A stretch of DNA of 64,000 nucleotides from Ogataea parapolymorpha DL-1 (Eukaryota > Ascomycota > Pichiomycetes > Pichiales > Pichiaceae), in contig NC_027865.1 in assembly GCF_000187245.1 (NCBI RefSeq), positions 744,001 to 808,000 on the forward strand. Reading direction: 5' to 3'. Of the stretch, positions 30,953 through 42,051 are shown piece by piece. The number at the start of each line of letters is the position of its first letter. Position 1 is the stretch's first letter. The notes under the pieces are model-generated. The model had not been told where the DNA came from. It saw only the letters and a program-made list of their open reading frames with translations, and made no database searches. The position numbers and the translations under genes were made by a program.

Positions 30953-33133
30953 CTACCATACTTGAAGCTCCTCAAACAGGTCTATGCGCATCTCCTTGCC
31001 TGAGGTGCCAACCTTATGCGCCACAACATCCCGTATGGTGTCCACCAGAATGTCTGAGCCGCAAACAACAATAGCAAGACCGTTCCGGTGGCCCTCCACC
31101 TCTGCCTCCTCCAGAACTGAAGAAATAAGCTTGGAAACATCGGGCCTCATCTTGTGGACGTTGTAGTCAGCAAGATGCTCTTCTGATAGCTGGCCCATGA
31201 CGCGTGCCATTAGCTCCTCGCTGCTAATTGATATTAATGGAGTTCTGGAGTTTGTCGGTTTTGTATCGCTCGATGTCTTCTGCACCAATTTATTTTCTCT
31301 GGTGAGATAGATATCTTTTGACACATAATTATGTTGATCTTTTGTCTGGAGGTCCAATAGTTCGCGGCCAAACCATCTGAGAGCTGTAAAATATGGAGAT
31401 ATCCAGACAAAATGTATCTTTTTCCGCCAACCTTTGGATTGGGCTTGTTCCAGATGATGCATGCAATGGTAGTATGGGCCCGGAACACCATTACCTCCTG
31501 CAAGAAGGAGAATATTATCGTAGCTCTCGAGGCTCGAGGCATGCCCGTAAGGGCCTTCGACAGCGACCCGCAACTGCGACTCACCAGCTGCCAGCAAATA
31601 ATCGTACAGTTTCTGCGTCATTCCGTCTTTCTTTTTAATATAAATCCGCACTTCATTCCCAACAGAATAAATAGTGAACGGATGGCTTTCCCATAATTTC
31701 CAAGAGACAGAAGGTGAGAGAATGTATAGATAGACAAAACAGCCCGGGTATGGTTTCCAGTGGTCAGGCTTTGGAATGCTGATCACAATGGTCTCAAAAT
31801 GGAGCTTGAAAGTGGCCTTTGGAATACCAAATCTGTAAATCTTCATGAGTCTCCAAACCCTGTCAAGCGCCCACACTCCCATGCTGGCATAAGTCCATTC
31901 CAGGTATCCGATACTTTTGCAATGGAAATATGCCCCCACAATGAAAATCAGGGCCAAAATAATGTGTACAGCCAGAAACAGTTCGTACCACCGGCTGCGG
32001 AAGAAATAAATGGCTTGCAGGATAATGAGGATGCCAGCCTCTAATGCTCGACGACCAAAGAACCAGAGCGTCTCCTGTGAGACTTTCTCGTAGTGGCCGC
32101 GAATAATTGTGTACTCTCTAAACGCATAGGCGTGCAACGCAGCCAAAATCACCATTGCCCTTGAGATCCACTTGTGAAAGATAATGAATGTGTTGAACTG
32201 CAATCCGGTTAAATTAATGAGAATGTTGTTTCTGCCCCCGAACAAAAATAGGGCAGGCAACTGTGCGAAGGCGAGAATGCCTGTTCTATCGGCAACGTAT
32301 CTATAATACTGTAAATCTTTTGCTCCCAAAAGAGCACTTTGATCTTGCAGTGTGTAGCCGACAGAAGACGATATTATGACCATGATGCAATACAGGAAGA
32401 CAATGATGGATTCCTGTGTGGTTGGGATCAAGCTGTCAAAGAGCTTGAAGGGGGCCCATTCGCCAAGAGACCCGAACATATTCCATGGCTGGAAATGCTT
32501 GCCATTCAGCGTGGGCAAAGCGATGTAACCCCTAAAGGTGTCGAGTATGCCTCCTTTAAGCTTGTTGTTCCATCGAAAGTGTTTGAAATGGTTGAAAATT
32601 CCGATCAAGCCTAAGGTCACCACCCAAAACATGCACATTATGGTGGAAAAATCATATGCCCAAGCAAAGTTTCCTGCAAACAGCGAAAACGAGTCCGCGT
32701 ACGTCAACACTGTGGTGAGGTTTAGACGCACAGGAGAACGGATTGGCGTGCTGAGATTATGCGACCGAGCCTCGTTTTCAGAAAGGACGTACTTTGTTGC
32801 GTTCTGATACCTCCTTTCGAATGTTTGTACGTCCAGATTGGCTCCTCCGAGTCGACCGCAGTAATCCGCTATGACGCCATAAGAATCCTGTAAAAGCTGA
32901 TCCTGTTTAGTCTGGTTGGAGGTCAGATCATGGAAACAGATCAACAGAGTGCCCAAGGCAGGCTCGTACTGGCAATGGGGGCTAAAAAATTCATTTGCAC
33001 CTGGTGGTGGCACGAAGTCAAACGGTAAGCTTTGAGACTGCGATATACAGGAGAAGAAGGGGGACTCCTTCTGACTGAGTGCCAATCCTCCTGGGGCGAT
33101 CAAGCAGATCACAAGCCCGAGAATTTGTCTCAT
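30953..33133 (-). CDS. Ferric/cupric reductase (FRE family)
   Basis: A plasma-membrane or vacuolar reductase that passes electrons from NADPH through FAD and two hemes to Fe3+ or Cu2+ outside the cytosol. The 726-residue protein begins with a signal peptide (MRQILGLVICLIAPGGLALS). A cysteine-containing luminal region (1-150) and about seven membrane segments follow. Paired heme histidines are visible in HKWISRAMVILAALHAYAF and VHIILALIFIVGAYFHC. The FAD motif is HPFTIYS (about residue 482) and the NAD(P)H-binding loop is LLLAGGNGVPGPY, ending near LVVCGSD. Which FRE paralogue this is cannot be told by eye. It shares a 271-bp divergent region with ALG14. Confidence 0.92.
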   Translation of the reverse strand: MRQILGLVICLIAPGGLALSQKESPFFSCISQSQSLPFDFVPPPGANEFFSPHCQYEPALGTLLICFHDLTSNQTKQDQLLQDSYGVIADYCGRLGGANLDVQTFERRYQNATKYVLSENEARSHNLSTPIRSPVRLNLTTVLTYADSFSLFAGNFAWAYDFSTIMCMFWVVTLGLIGIFNHFKHFRWNNKLKGGILDTFRGYIALPTLNGKHFQPWNMFGSLGEWAPFKLFDSLIPTTQESIIVFLYCIMVIISSSVGYTLQDQSALLGAKDLQYYRYVADRTGILAFAQLPALFLFGGRNNILINLTGLQFNTFIIFHKWISRAMVILAALHAYAFREYTIIRGHYEKVSQETLWFFGRRALEAGILIILQAIYFFRSRWYELFLAVHIILALIFIVGAYFHCKSIGYLEWTYASMGVWALDRVWRLMKIYRFGIPKATFKLHFETIVISIPKPDHWKPYPGCFVYLYILSPSVSWKLWESHPFTIYSVGNEVRIYIKKKDGMTQKLYDYLLAAGESQLRVAVEGPYGHASSLESYDNILLLAGGNGVPGPYYHCMHHLEQAQSKGWRKKIHFVWISPYFTALRWFGRELLDLQTKDQHNYVSKDIYLTRENKLVQKTSSDTKPTNSRTPLISISSEELMARVMGQLSEEHLADYNVHKMRPDVSKLISSVLEEAEVEGHRNGLAIVVCGSDILVDTIRDVVAHKVGTSGKEMRIDLFEELQVW

Positions 33134-33404
33134 TTAGCTGTAACGTTAATCTCGATTTTTTTTTATCTGAGATATCGGTGATGAAAAGAACCAAACACAC
33201 AACGTACATATCGCATCCTTATATATTAGCCACAATGGCCATGTTGAAGAGCGAACTCCGCTGCCAAGCCCATGAGCCTGTAGTGGACGACTGGGTGTTC
33301 GGGCTCATCGCATCGCTAGTCTTGCGCAACTTATGTCAATGCTACCTGATCACAGCTAATATCGACGCGTCGTTTTTCTTCCTCCTGTAAATTTACAATC
33401 GTCA

Positions 33405-34055
33405 ATGGATGAACGCCATTTCACGCTTGCAGCCTCTGTAGTGCTGTTGACGCTATTGGCTTCAATTGGCCGGCTAATCTACATTCTTCCCAGCTGTCAT
33501 AACACATTTGGCTATGCTCAGAAATCAACAGTGACCTCAAAGTCCGTGCTGATCCTGCTGGGCTCTGGGGGCCACACAGGAGAGATGATCCGAATCTTGC
33601 GCCAGTTTGAGCATTTCGATCACCTCAAACGTCAATATGCAGTTGCAGATTCAGATGAAACATCACTCAGTAGCATTCGCAGCCTGGAAGAGTCTCCATC
33701 TGTCATCACCATCCCCAGAGCCCGCAATATTGGAGAGGGCAAGCTTTCTGCTGTTTTCCGCTCATCAAAAGCATTCATATCGACGTTTCTCCTTTTTGCA
33801 TCCATGAAGCAATACCCAGACGTGTTCCTGTGCAATGGACCGGGCACAGCTATTCCAATAGCGTATGTGCTATTTTTTTTCAAGTATCTGGGTCGTTGCA
33901 GGACAAAAATCATTTACGTGGAAAGCCTTGCCAGGGTCAACAACCTCAGTCTCACAGGGAAGCTAATTCTTCCGATAGCCGATAGAGTGTTGGTGCAGTG
34001 GAGCCAGCTCGCCAAAAAGTATAAACGATGCGAATATTACGGTATATTAGTCTAG
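33405..34055 (+). CDS. ALG14: Alg14, membrane anchor of UDP-GlcNAc transferase
   Basis: Alg14 recruits Alg13 to the cytosolic face of the ER to add the second GlcNAc to dolichol-PP-GlcNAc in N-glycan assembly. The 216-residue protein has one N-terminal membrane helix (about 7-29). A Rossmann-like N-domain of GT28 type follows: VLILLGSGGHTGEMIRIL, DETSLSSI, IPRARNIGEGK, DVFLCNGPGTAIPIAYVLFFFKYLG and IIYVESLARVNNLSLTGKLI. The length agrees with S. cerevisiae Alg14 (237). It faces ECM2 tail to tail with 13 bp between the stops; the two are also close on S. cerevisiae chromosome II. Confidence 0.95.
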   Translation: MDERHFTLAASVVLLTLLASIGRLIYILPSCHNTFGYAQKSTVTSKSVLILLGSGGHTGEMIRILRQFEHFDHLKRQYAVADSDETSLSSIRSLEESPSVITIPRARNIGEGKLSAVFRSSKAFISTFLLFASMKQYPDVFLCNGPGTAIPIAYVLFFFKYLGRCRTKIIYVESLARVNNLSLTGKLILPIADRVLVQWSQLAKKYKRCEYYGILV

Positions 34056-34068
34056 TATACAAATTAAT

Positions 34069-35085
34069 TTAGACTTCCAGGTCTGTTCGAAGACTAGTGT
34101 ATTTGGAGGACGTGGTGCTTTCTGTTTTAGACCTTTTAGTGACAGGGCTTTGAACCTGGGTTCCACTGCTCTTCTTCTGTTCTTTGGTGGCATATTTGAT
34201 CATTTGGCGTTTCACAATAGTACGGACCTGTGCAATTTCTGTGGTCGAAAAAGAAGGGGTGGTAGTCTTTCCGGCCCAACATAGTCGAAGCGGCTCTCCC
34301 GCAACAACAACCATTTTTGGATGTAGGAGCGAATTTTTGAGACATTCTGCTGCCTTCTCGGCAGCCTGTCTGGAGGAGAACTCTACAAAACCAAATTTGC
34401 CCCGATGGTTCAAAGTAACAGCATCAACTTTCTTTTCGCCAACGATATCCTCAAAGTAATCGCGCACCTGGTATTCGGCGAGTTTCTCGCCAAAACCAAA
34501 AAGGAAAAACGACTTGATTTTGCTGCTTTTGGGCGTCTCTAAACTGCCATTAAATGGCAGGTGTTTGCAAAGCTTGATCAGCTCCTCTTTGCTGACCTGC
34601 TCTTCGTCCTGCTCGCTCTCTTGTTTCCTTTTTTTGTTATGCACAGCTTTGGATAGCGAATCTACTAGTTTGCGTGCATCTGCCCGTTTCTGCTCCACTG
34701 TTTCAATACCATCTTCCCCTGCAGCCTTGTATTTTTTTTCAAGTTGAGTAGCGGCGTAAATTTTAGACATTTGGTTCTGAGGAGTCAACTCCAGGGCGTG
34801 GCTTTGATCTGTCAGCTTCAAAAGCTGATCTCTCGTACGCAAATCAATTCCCAGTGTCAGATCCAACATGCAGGACTGACAACAATTCTTGGCTCTTGCA
34901 CAGGTCAAACAGCATAATGTCTTTTTTAGTCTCTCGCCTTTCTTCACAGACCATCGAAAAACAGTGAACGGGCGAGTGCACAGTTTGCATTCTGCTCCAT
35001 TTCTTTCTCGTGACATCTCCACATACGGGTTGGGGCCCAAACAGTTTTCGCAAACCGCAGGGGTCTCGTCTGCGTTGTACGACAT
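34069..35085 (-). CDS. ECM2: Ecm2/Slt11 spliceosome NTC-associated protein
   Basis: A splicing factor of the Prp19-associated group that contacts U2/U6 RNA in the active spliceosome (RBM22 in humans). The 338-residue protein has an N-terminal cysteine-rich region (residues 12-75: CENCLGPNPYVEMSRERNGAECKLCTRPFTVFRW, CCLTCARAKNCCQSCMLDL), the Ecm2/RBM22 zinc-binding fold. Charged linker sequence and a short RRM (about 200-290: KSFFLFGFGEKLAEYQVRDYFE, GKFGFVEFSSRQAAEKA) follow. The C-terminus is basic. A partner in splicing is relevant here because two neighbouring genes carry unusually short introns. Confidence 0.92.
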   Translation of the reverse strand: MSYNADETPAVCENCLGPNPYVEMSRERNGAECKLCTRPFTVFRWSVKKGERLKKTLCCLTCARAKNCCQSCMLDLTLGIDLRTRDQLLKLTDQSHALELTPQNQMSKIYAATQLEKKYKAAGEDGIETVEQKRADARKLVDSLSKAVHNKKRKQESEQDEEQVSKEELIKLCKHLPFNGSLETPKSSKIKSFFLFGFGEKLAEYQVRDYFEDIVGEKKVDAVTLNHRGKFGFVEFSSRQAAEKAAECLKNSLLHPKMVVVAGEPLRLCWAGKTTTPSFSTTEIAQVRTIVKRQMIKYATKEQKKSSGTQVQSPVTKRSKTESTTSSKYTSLRTDLEV

Positions 35086-35806
35086 AAATATATCAAAATA
35101 TTAATAATTTTGAATCTTTAAATCCAGTTAGCTGGATCCATTTTATTCTAGAACTGCAATTACTCTAAATGCTCTACAAGTTCAATCACATACAAGTGTA
35201 GCTTCAATTAGCTCGGTCCCCTATATAAATATACAAAAGAATGAACAGGAATCAGTTCAAATCGCCAGCTCGCACATTTCAGTAGCGAAATACGACAGTG
35301 TTCTTCTTGTGTTAGTACAACTCTCAGTGTTAAAAAGCTCTGTCAAAGTTGTCTTTCCTCATGGTGTGTCGGTTGAAGAAATTCGTTGCAATGCTCATCA
35401 TAAAGTTGTACTTACGGTTTACCAGTATGAAGAGTAAAAATTTTCACAGTAAGAAAATTACAAATTTAGCAAAGTATAGAAAATATTTCAACGATTTTGC
35501 CAGGACTCTAACTGGAGAGTAAGCGAGTTGTTATATTTCTACTCCACTACGTCTTAGAGAACAAGTAAGCTTGCCAGTGTAAATACATCAAAACTCTCTC
35601 CGTTGATTTGTAGTACTCGGATTGACCAAGAATAGAACTCTGCACGATTGTGTCATCCTGTCTCATCGAATACCCCGGATCTAACCCCTCGCACCCCGGA
35701 ATTGCTCAGCAGAAAAACTAATTTAGTTATCTCATAAAACTAATAATTTGGCAGGGTAGTACTCTAAGCCGCCGAGAGTCTTTTACCGTTGTCTGATAAG
35801 CCAAGA
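35086..35806. promoter_or_regulatory. Long ECM2-CAT8 divergent intergenic region
   Basis: A 721-bp spacer. A TATA-like TATATAAATATA lies at 35222-35233. Two CCCCGG boxes at 35673-35678 and 35694-35699 resemble Mig1 sites (SYGGGG in reverse), which would fit glucose repression of CAT8. A 53-codon ATG frame occupies 35361-35522. No tRNA or known RNA gene was recognised. Confidence 0.45.
35361..35522 (+). CDS. Possible small ORF or CAT8 upstream ORF, 53 codons
   Basis: An ATG at 35361 opens a 53-codon frame ending TAA at 35522. The peptide begins MVCRLKKFVAMLIIKLY and is strongly basic. It lies about 130 bp downstream of a TATA-like box and 280 bp upstream of CAT8, so it could be a small gene or an upstream frame in a long CAT8 leader. 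No homologue is recognised; it may be chance. Confidence 0.22.
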   Translation: MVCRLKKFVAMLIIKLYLRFTSMKSKNFHSKKITNLAKYRKYFNDFARTLTGE

Positions 35807-38635
35807 ATGCCGCCTCCATCGCCGCCAGGTTCAAAACCGAAGATTATTAAAGCTCCGGGCTCAAACACTATTCGAGTGTCGGTTGCCTGCGATCGTTGTC
35901 GTAAGAAGAAAATCAAGTGTTTCTATGAGGAAGGAGAAGAAGTGGATCCAAATGGACGCACGCAATGTGCCAATTGTAAAGCCGTGGGGCTCGATTGTAT
36001 TTTTACTGACAAGCTGGCTCGAAAAGCATTTCCGAGAGGATATACAGAGTCTTTGGAAGAGAGGGTGCGAGAGCTGGAATTTGAGAATAAGAAGCTGCAC
36101 AAACTGCTGAAAATGCGTGCTGAAAACCCAGACGTTAAAGCAAACTCTCCAGAGGAGCATAAACCTTCAACAACGCTGCTAAATGACGAGAATTTGTCTT
36201 TGCTCAACAAGCAGAAAGTGTACAAGTCATTGGAAGAACATCTGCATGACGAGACGTGCAATTGCGGAAATTTCCCACATTCAGTCCACAACAGACCTGT
36301 TTCCATTGCTGGTTCGGTTGACATAGACAAGGGAGAACTAAGCGATGACGACGTGTCTCTGTACTCAGCATCGATGTCCTCCAATTTGCACTACACCCAG
36401 AACGTAGATGACCTGCGCAATCGATATGGCTACAACTCCTTTGAGCAGGTGAACGCTCCAGGAGCAGCAGCAGCTGTGTCTCTCCAAAACAAGTTGCGAA
36501 CTAAGCATTTTCTAAACCTTGCAAACCTGATTGCGACATCAATTCCCCGGACGACCGAGGAAACACTATTTATTCCATCTTTGCTGGCCAAAGTTGTGAG
36601 TGTTCATGGATTTAATTCAAAAGCTCCATATCTCACTTCAAAGTCGATTGCACTGCTCAAGGAGGCATATGACGAGGATAAGAGGTATTCGCGTTTCCCG
36701 TCGATGTTTGAAAATGTCAAGTTCAACGAACTTTCACCCGAGGACTCCAAAAAATTCTTTCAGGGCCTGAACCTCCCCAACCATGTCAATTTGGACCTCT
36801 GCATATCCATCTTTTTTGAGACATGGAACCAAGTGACCCCGGTGCTCAACAAGGATGTTTTTATGAGCAACTATATGAAGTTCAACAAAAGCCGCGAAGC
36901 AAATTTTGAAGACGGAGAGATGTACGGAATGGAGAAATTTGGTGAGATGCTGATTATCATCACGACGCTCGTGATGCTCGGCCAGGAGCGCAATACCATG
37001 TATGCACATAATAAGGACCCAACCGCCAGTCACTCCGAGCTTTTGCAATTCTACGATCATCTCATCAAGCAATTCATCCACTCCAGCATCAACTCCCTCT
37101 GCTCCATTACTTCCTTGCAACTAACGACTCTTGAATTGCTATACTGTCTTACTACTGCCGACCTGAACACCAGCTATGAGCTTCGCGGAAAACTCATTAC
37201 CATGGCTCAACAGCTACGGTTGCACAGATGTCCTGCCGCTGTGCTGGGCTACAATGGATCCAAGGTCTCGAAACTACAACAGGGAGAACGCAGAATTCTT
37301 TTCTGGTGTATCTACAACCTCGACTCCTTCAGTGCACTGATTTTGGGAGTTCCTAGACTGCTCAAGGATCACGAAATCGAGTGCGCTCTTCCATCGTCCT
37401 CGTCAACTGACGGCACAGATATCAACCTTATCACCTTCAATAATACTCAGCTGTCTCTGGTTGGAAAGGTCAGTGACTTGGCTTTGAGCGTCATGAGATA
37501 TTCAAAAGTTATGGGAGCAATTGTGGACGCGATTTTCAAACGGAGCAGCAACGAGCCAAAGCGCGCGAACGTTGGTGAATCGTCTGCACTAATTTTAGAG
37601 GATCTGCTTGATACGTGGAGGAAGGACCTTGCACCTTCGCTGAGTTTCGAGAGCGATCTGAACACAACCGACATGGAGAAGCTCAGCGAGGGACAGTTGA
37701 CGCTCATGTATCTCTACTTCCAGGCGAAAGCCCTGATATATATGCCCCTGATGGCGACGGAAACGACTAATTTCAAGAACTCGGCCTGCTACATTGCCAT
37801 CCAGCAGTCTGCAACGGCAATTCTGGCAATCACCAAGACGCTGAACACAGAGAAATTCCATTTCTACCATTTGCCATTGCCCATCAATGCGTCTCGCCAG
37901 AAAGCAAGATTTGCTCTGTTGGCTGCAAAAGGAGCATTGGAGTACACCAGAGGCGGTGCGCTTTTCCAGGATGCCAAATCGCTACTAACGTCAGTTATTG
38001 CCGACCTGAAATTCGAAACCGACATTGCCTTCCTTGGCTGTTTATCTCGGTTGTGTATGGAACATCTGGAAAATGCAATTGAGGCTATTTTGGGACCTCC
38101 AAAGGCCAATTCCCCTTCGCAGCAAACTGCTGATATCAAAAAGGAGAAGAAGAAAAGCTCTGCTTTGCGAAACAAGCTTTCGTCACCGATCAAAAAGGAA
38201 GAAGATAACGTGGCTATCAACGATATCTTTTCGGCCAAAACCTCCCCTCCTCAGATGAAGCCGCAATACCAGTATCAAACGCTACAGGACCAACTCAGGG
38301 ACCCCTCCCCTATGCAACAGCAATATCCGTCCTCACAAGAGCAACAATCGCACTTGTCCCATCTTTATCCAATGATGAGCGTTCACCAGCAGACACAGCA
38401 ACAACAGCCGCAATTCCCGCTTCCACCTGACCAGACCGGGTTTTCGCACCCAGAAACGAGGTCTTATACGGATTTGATGATGCTCAATGATTTTGGGGTG
38501 GATGCCTCGCTGGGATTATCATTACTAGACTTTGAGTTGGATGATAACTGGCAAAAGAAGCAGAAGACAGACAGCACCGTCAGCATGCAGAGTGTGAAGG
38601 AGTTTGTCACGCCCGAGGAGCAAATGTGGAATTGA
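35807..38635 (+). CDS. CAT8: Cat8-type Zn(II)2Cys6 transcription activator
   Basis: In S. cerevisiae Cat8 activates gluconeogenesis and ethanol/acetate genes through carbon-source-responsive elements; it is switched on by Snf1 and repressed by Mig1. The 942-residue protein has a zinc cluster at about residues 28-61 (VACDRCRKKKIKC ... CANCKAVGLDC), directly followed by KAFPRGYTESLEERVRELE, nearly the Cat8 linker and coiled coil. Conserved blocks include IPRTTEETLFIP, GFNSKAPYL, and ELRGKLITMAQQLRLHRCPAAVL with LGVPRLLKDHEIECALP of the middle homology region. A C-terminal DASLGLSLLDFEL activation-type segment and Gln-rich stretches are also present. The loop between cysteines 3 and 4 is 15 residues against 6 in Cat8. 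The start is ATG 35807; the longer frame begins with TTG. Confidence 0.87.
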   Translation: MPPPSPPGSKPKIIKAPGSNTIRVSVACDRCRKKKIKCFYEEGEEVDPNGRTQCANCKAVGLDCIFTDKLARKAFPRGYTESLEERVRELEFENKKLHKLLKMRAENPDVKANSPEEHKPSTTLLNDENLSLLNKQKVYKSLEEHLHDETCNCGNFPHSVHNRPVSIAGSVDIDKGELSDDDVSLYSASMSSNLHYTQNVDDLRNRYGYNSFEQVNAPGAAAAVSLQNKLRTKHFLNLANLIATSIPRTTEETLFIPSLLAKVVSVHGFNSKAPYLTSKSIALLKEAYDEDKRYSRFPSMFENVKFNELSPEDSKKFFQGLNLPNHVNLDLCISIFFETWNQVTPVLNKDVFMSNYMKFNKSREANFEDGEMYGMEKFGEMLIIITTLVMLGQERNTMYAHNKDPTASHSELLQFYDHLIKQFIHSSINSLCSITSLQLTTLELLYCLTTADLNTSYELRGKLITMAQQLRLHRCPAAVLGYNGSKVSKLQQGERRILFWCIYNLDSFSALILGVPRLLKDHEIECALPSSSSTDGTDINLITFNNTQLSLVGKVSDLALSVMRYSKVMGAIVDAIFKRSSNEPKRANVGESSALILEDLLDTWRKDLAPSLSFESDLNTTDMEKLSEGQLTLMYLYFQAKALIYMPLMATETTNFKNSACYIAIQQSATAILAITKTLNTEKFHFYHLPLPINASRQKARFALLAAKGALEYTRGGALFQDAKSLLTSVIADLKFETDIAFLGCLSRLCMEHLENAIEAILGPPKANSPSQQTADIKKEKKKSSALRNKLSSPIKKEEDNVAINDIFSAKTSPPQMKPQYQYQTLQDQLRDPSPMQQQYPSSQEQQSHLSHLYPMMSVHQQTQQQQPQFPLPPDQTGFSHPETRSYTDLMMLNDFGVDASLGLSLLDFELDDNWQKKQKTDSTVSMQSVKEFVTPEEQMWN

Positions 38636-38700
38636 CTCGTGTATTATGTAATTGTTAGATGTAATCAATTCCGAGAATAAATATTTTATTTTCCATCTAA

Positions 38701-39618
38701 TCACTGATCATATTTACCAAATTCTGGGATCCAGTACTGTCTGAGAGGAGGCTTGTATTGGGCACCAATCTCAGTAATAGTCTTGACCTCTTCTGGAGCC
38801 AGTTCAAAAGAGAACACGTCTAGAAACTCGTCCAATCTACTCTCCTTGGAGGTGGTCGTGATCGGAATAATTCCTTTTTGGTCCACCCATCTCAGCAGAA
38901 TCTGGGTCTTGGTCTTGCCGTATTTTTTCTCCAACGAGCTCAGGTAATCGTCAAACTTCTTTCCAATCTCAGTGGTTTTGTCACCCTTGGTCAATGGACC
39001 CAAAGGAGAGTACGCCTCGAGCTCAATGCCGTGCTTCTTGCAAAAGTCCACAATACCCGGGGTTTGGTTTTGCAGGAACGCATTGTACTCAATCTGGTGA
39101 ACCTCCGGCTTGACTGAAGCCTCTTTCAGAATCTCTTCAATGTCATCGACAGTGAAGTTGGAAATACCGATTCTCTTAGCCAGCCCCTCCTTTTTACACT
39201 GCTCCATGTACTTCCAAGCTTCCACCAATGTAAAACCATGGGTTTCTTTCTTGATGAAGGGGGAATGTAGAAGATACAAATCAGCGTACGGAATGTTGAC
39301 TCTCTCCAAAAAGGCCTTCAGGTGCAAGTATGGGTTGGCTTCCTTAGACCGAACAGAGTAATCCCCGGCTCCCGCGAAATACTTGTCAGTGACAAAGTAA
39401 TCTGCTTTCGAAAGACCAGATTCTGCAAAAGCTTTGGCCAATTCTTTGTCTACATTGTAGCACTCTGCAGCATCGATGTGCCTGAGGCCTTTGCTCAATG
39501 CCGTTTTGGTGATATCGACCAATTGCTGGTTAACGGTGTCGTTGCCGTACTTGTAATAATAAGTACCGCAGCCAAAGGCTAATCTTGGAATGCCCGAGGA
39601 GGTGGTTGGAATGCTCAT
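38701..39618 (-). CDS. Aldo-keto reductase (YDL124W-type alpha-keto amide reductase)
   Basis: A predicted cytosolic NADPH-dependent reductase of 305 residues. The AKR barrel signature RHIDAAECYNVDKELAKAF has the catalytic Asp and Tyr; ADYFVTDKYF holds the lysine; LYLLHSPF carries the catalytic histidine; GISNFTVDDIEEIL and the C-terminal cofactor motif IPITTTSKESRLDE follow. The pattern, including the insertion with SVRSKEANPYLHLKAFLERV, is like S. cerevisiae YDL124W, which reduces alpha-keto amides and aldehydes. The true substrate is unknown. The start is ATG 39618; the frame extends 18 bp upstream without ATG. It diverges from GAPDH. Confidence 0.85.
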   Translation of the reverse strand: MSIPTTSSGIPRLAFGCGTYYYKYGNDTVNQQLVDITKTALSKGLRHIDAAECYNVDKELAKAFAESGLSKADYFVTDKYFAGAGDYSVRSKEANPYLHLKAFLERVNIPYADLYLLHSPFIKKETHGFTLVEAWKYMEQCKKEGLAKRIGISNFTVDDIEEILKEASVKPEVHQIEYNAFLQNQTPGIVDFCKKHGIELEAYSPLGPLTKGDKTTEIGKKFDDYLSSLEKKYGKTKTQILLRWVDQKGIIPITTTSKESRLDEFLDVFSFELAPEEVKTITEIGAQYKPPLRQYWIPEFGKYDQ

Positions 39619-41291
<1,673 letters not shown>

Positions 41292-42051
41292 GCACGGCCT
41301 CATCTACATATTTACGGCTTAACTGATTTTTATAGTTAAGGAGAAAAAAAGTTCAACATACGTCATTATTATTGTACGCGCTTTCGTGTTTCAAACTTGG
41401 CTGCCATGATAAATAAATCTATTGTTGCTTGCTATGTAAAAATTATTTGATTACTTCTTCCATGCACTTTCTTTATTCTGGATTGTGGTTCCTGGTGGCA
41501 TTGGGGACGTCTTCTGGCATTATAGCCCGTATCGTGATACGGAGCCCGTTCTAAATATAGTTTCGCGACAATTTCAGGAGCCGCACGCTGCTTCTAGCGC
41601 ATCATGAGATCCACGTCATGCATGGTTGTAGACAAGGACAAGGGGCAGTAGCTCAGAAGGGCGTCGTGTTCTGGACCGCATATGGATACAATCAATATCG
41701 GCATTGTTTTCGGTACTGGGCACCTGCTTGCTGCTCAATCACCTCTTGTCGCTCCCCGCTCCAATCTGATTTTCGCGTGAATAGGGCAAAAAAAAATTCT
41801 CTGCCGGCTTGGGGCTGATCGGTGCATTGAAATTTCCTTATACGTGTTCCAGGTTTCAATTTACTCTAGACGTAAATTTGATCGTGCTGGTCATAACTTT
41901 TTAGTCTACGACTTTCATCTACTCTCCAAGCGAAGGTTGCTGATTCTGGCGCTCAAACTTTCTCTAAAAACAGACTAATTTCAACCAACACCGAAAAGGT
42001 GGATACGGTGTGTCCTAATACGTTTTATTGGGCCCTTAAGGTACAGAATCT
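41292..42051 (+). promoter_or_regulatory. GAPDH 3' flank and MRN1 upstream region
   Basis: A 760-bp spacer, the longest in the window. It contains a perfect inverted repeat CCGTATC-GT-GATACGG at 41527-41542 that could bind a dimeric zinc-cluster factor (CCG N10 CGG). A 66-codon frame (41618-41818) looks like chance. TAGCTCAGAAGGG at about 41648 resembles a tRNA A box but has no B box. The last part is probably the MRN1 leader. Confidence 0.4.

Noticed and set aside
33181..33390. 69-codon frame in the FRE-ALG14 divergent spacer
   Set aside because: No recognisable content and it overlaps both promoters.
41640..41720. tRNA-like A box (TAGCTCAGAAGGG)
   Set aside because: No B box (GGTTCGANTCC) within 80 bp and no cloverleaf stems can be drawn.
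41618..41818. 66-codon Cys-containing frame upstream of MRN1
   Set aside because: Short, not similar to anything known, and within a long leader/promoter region; chance is likely.
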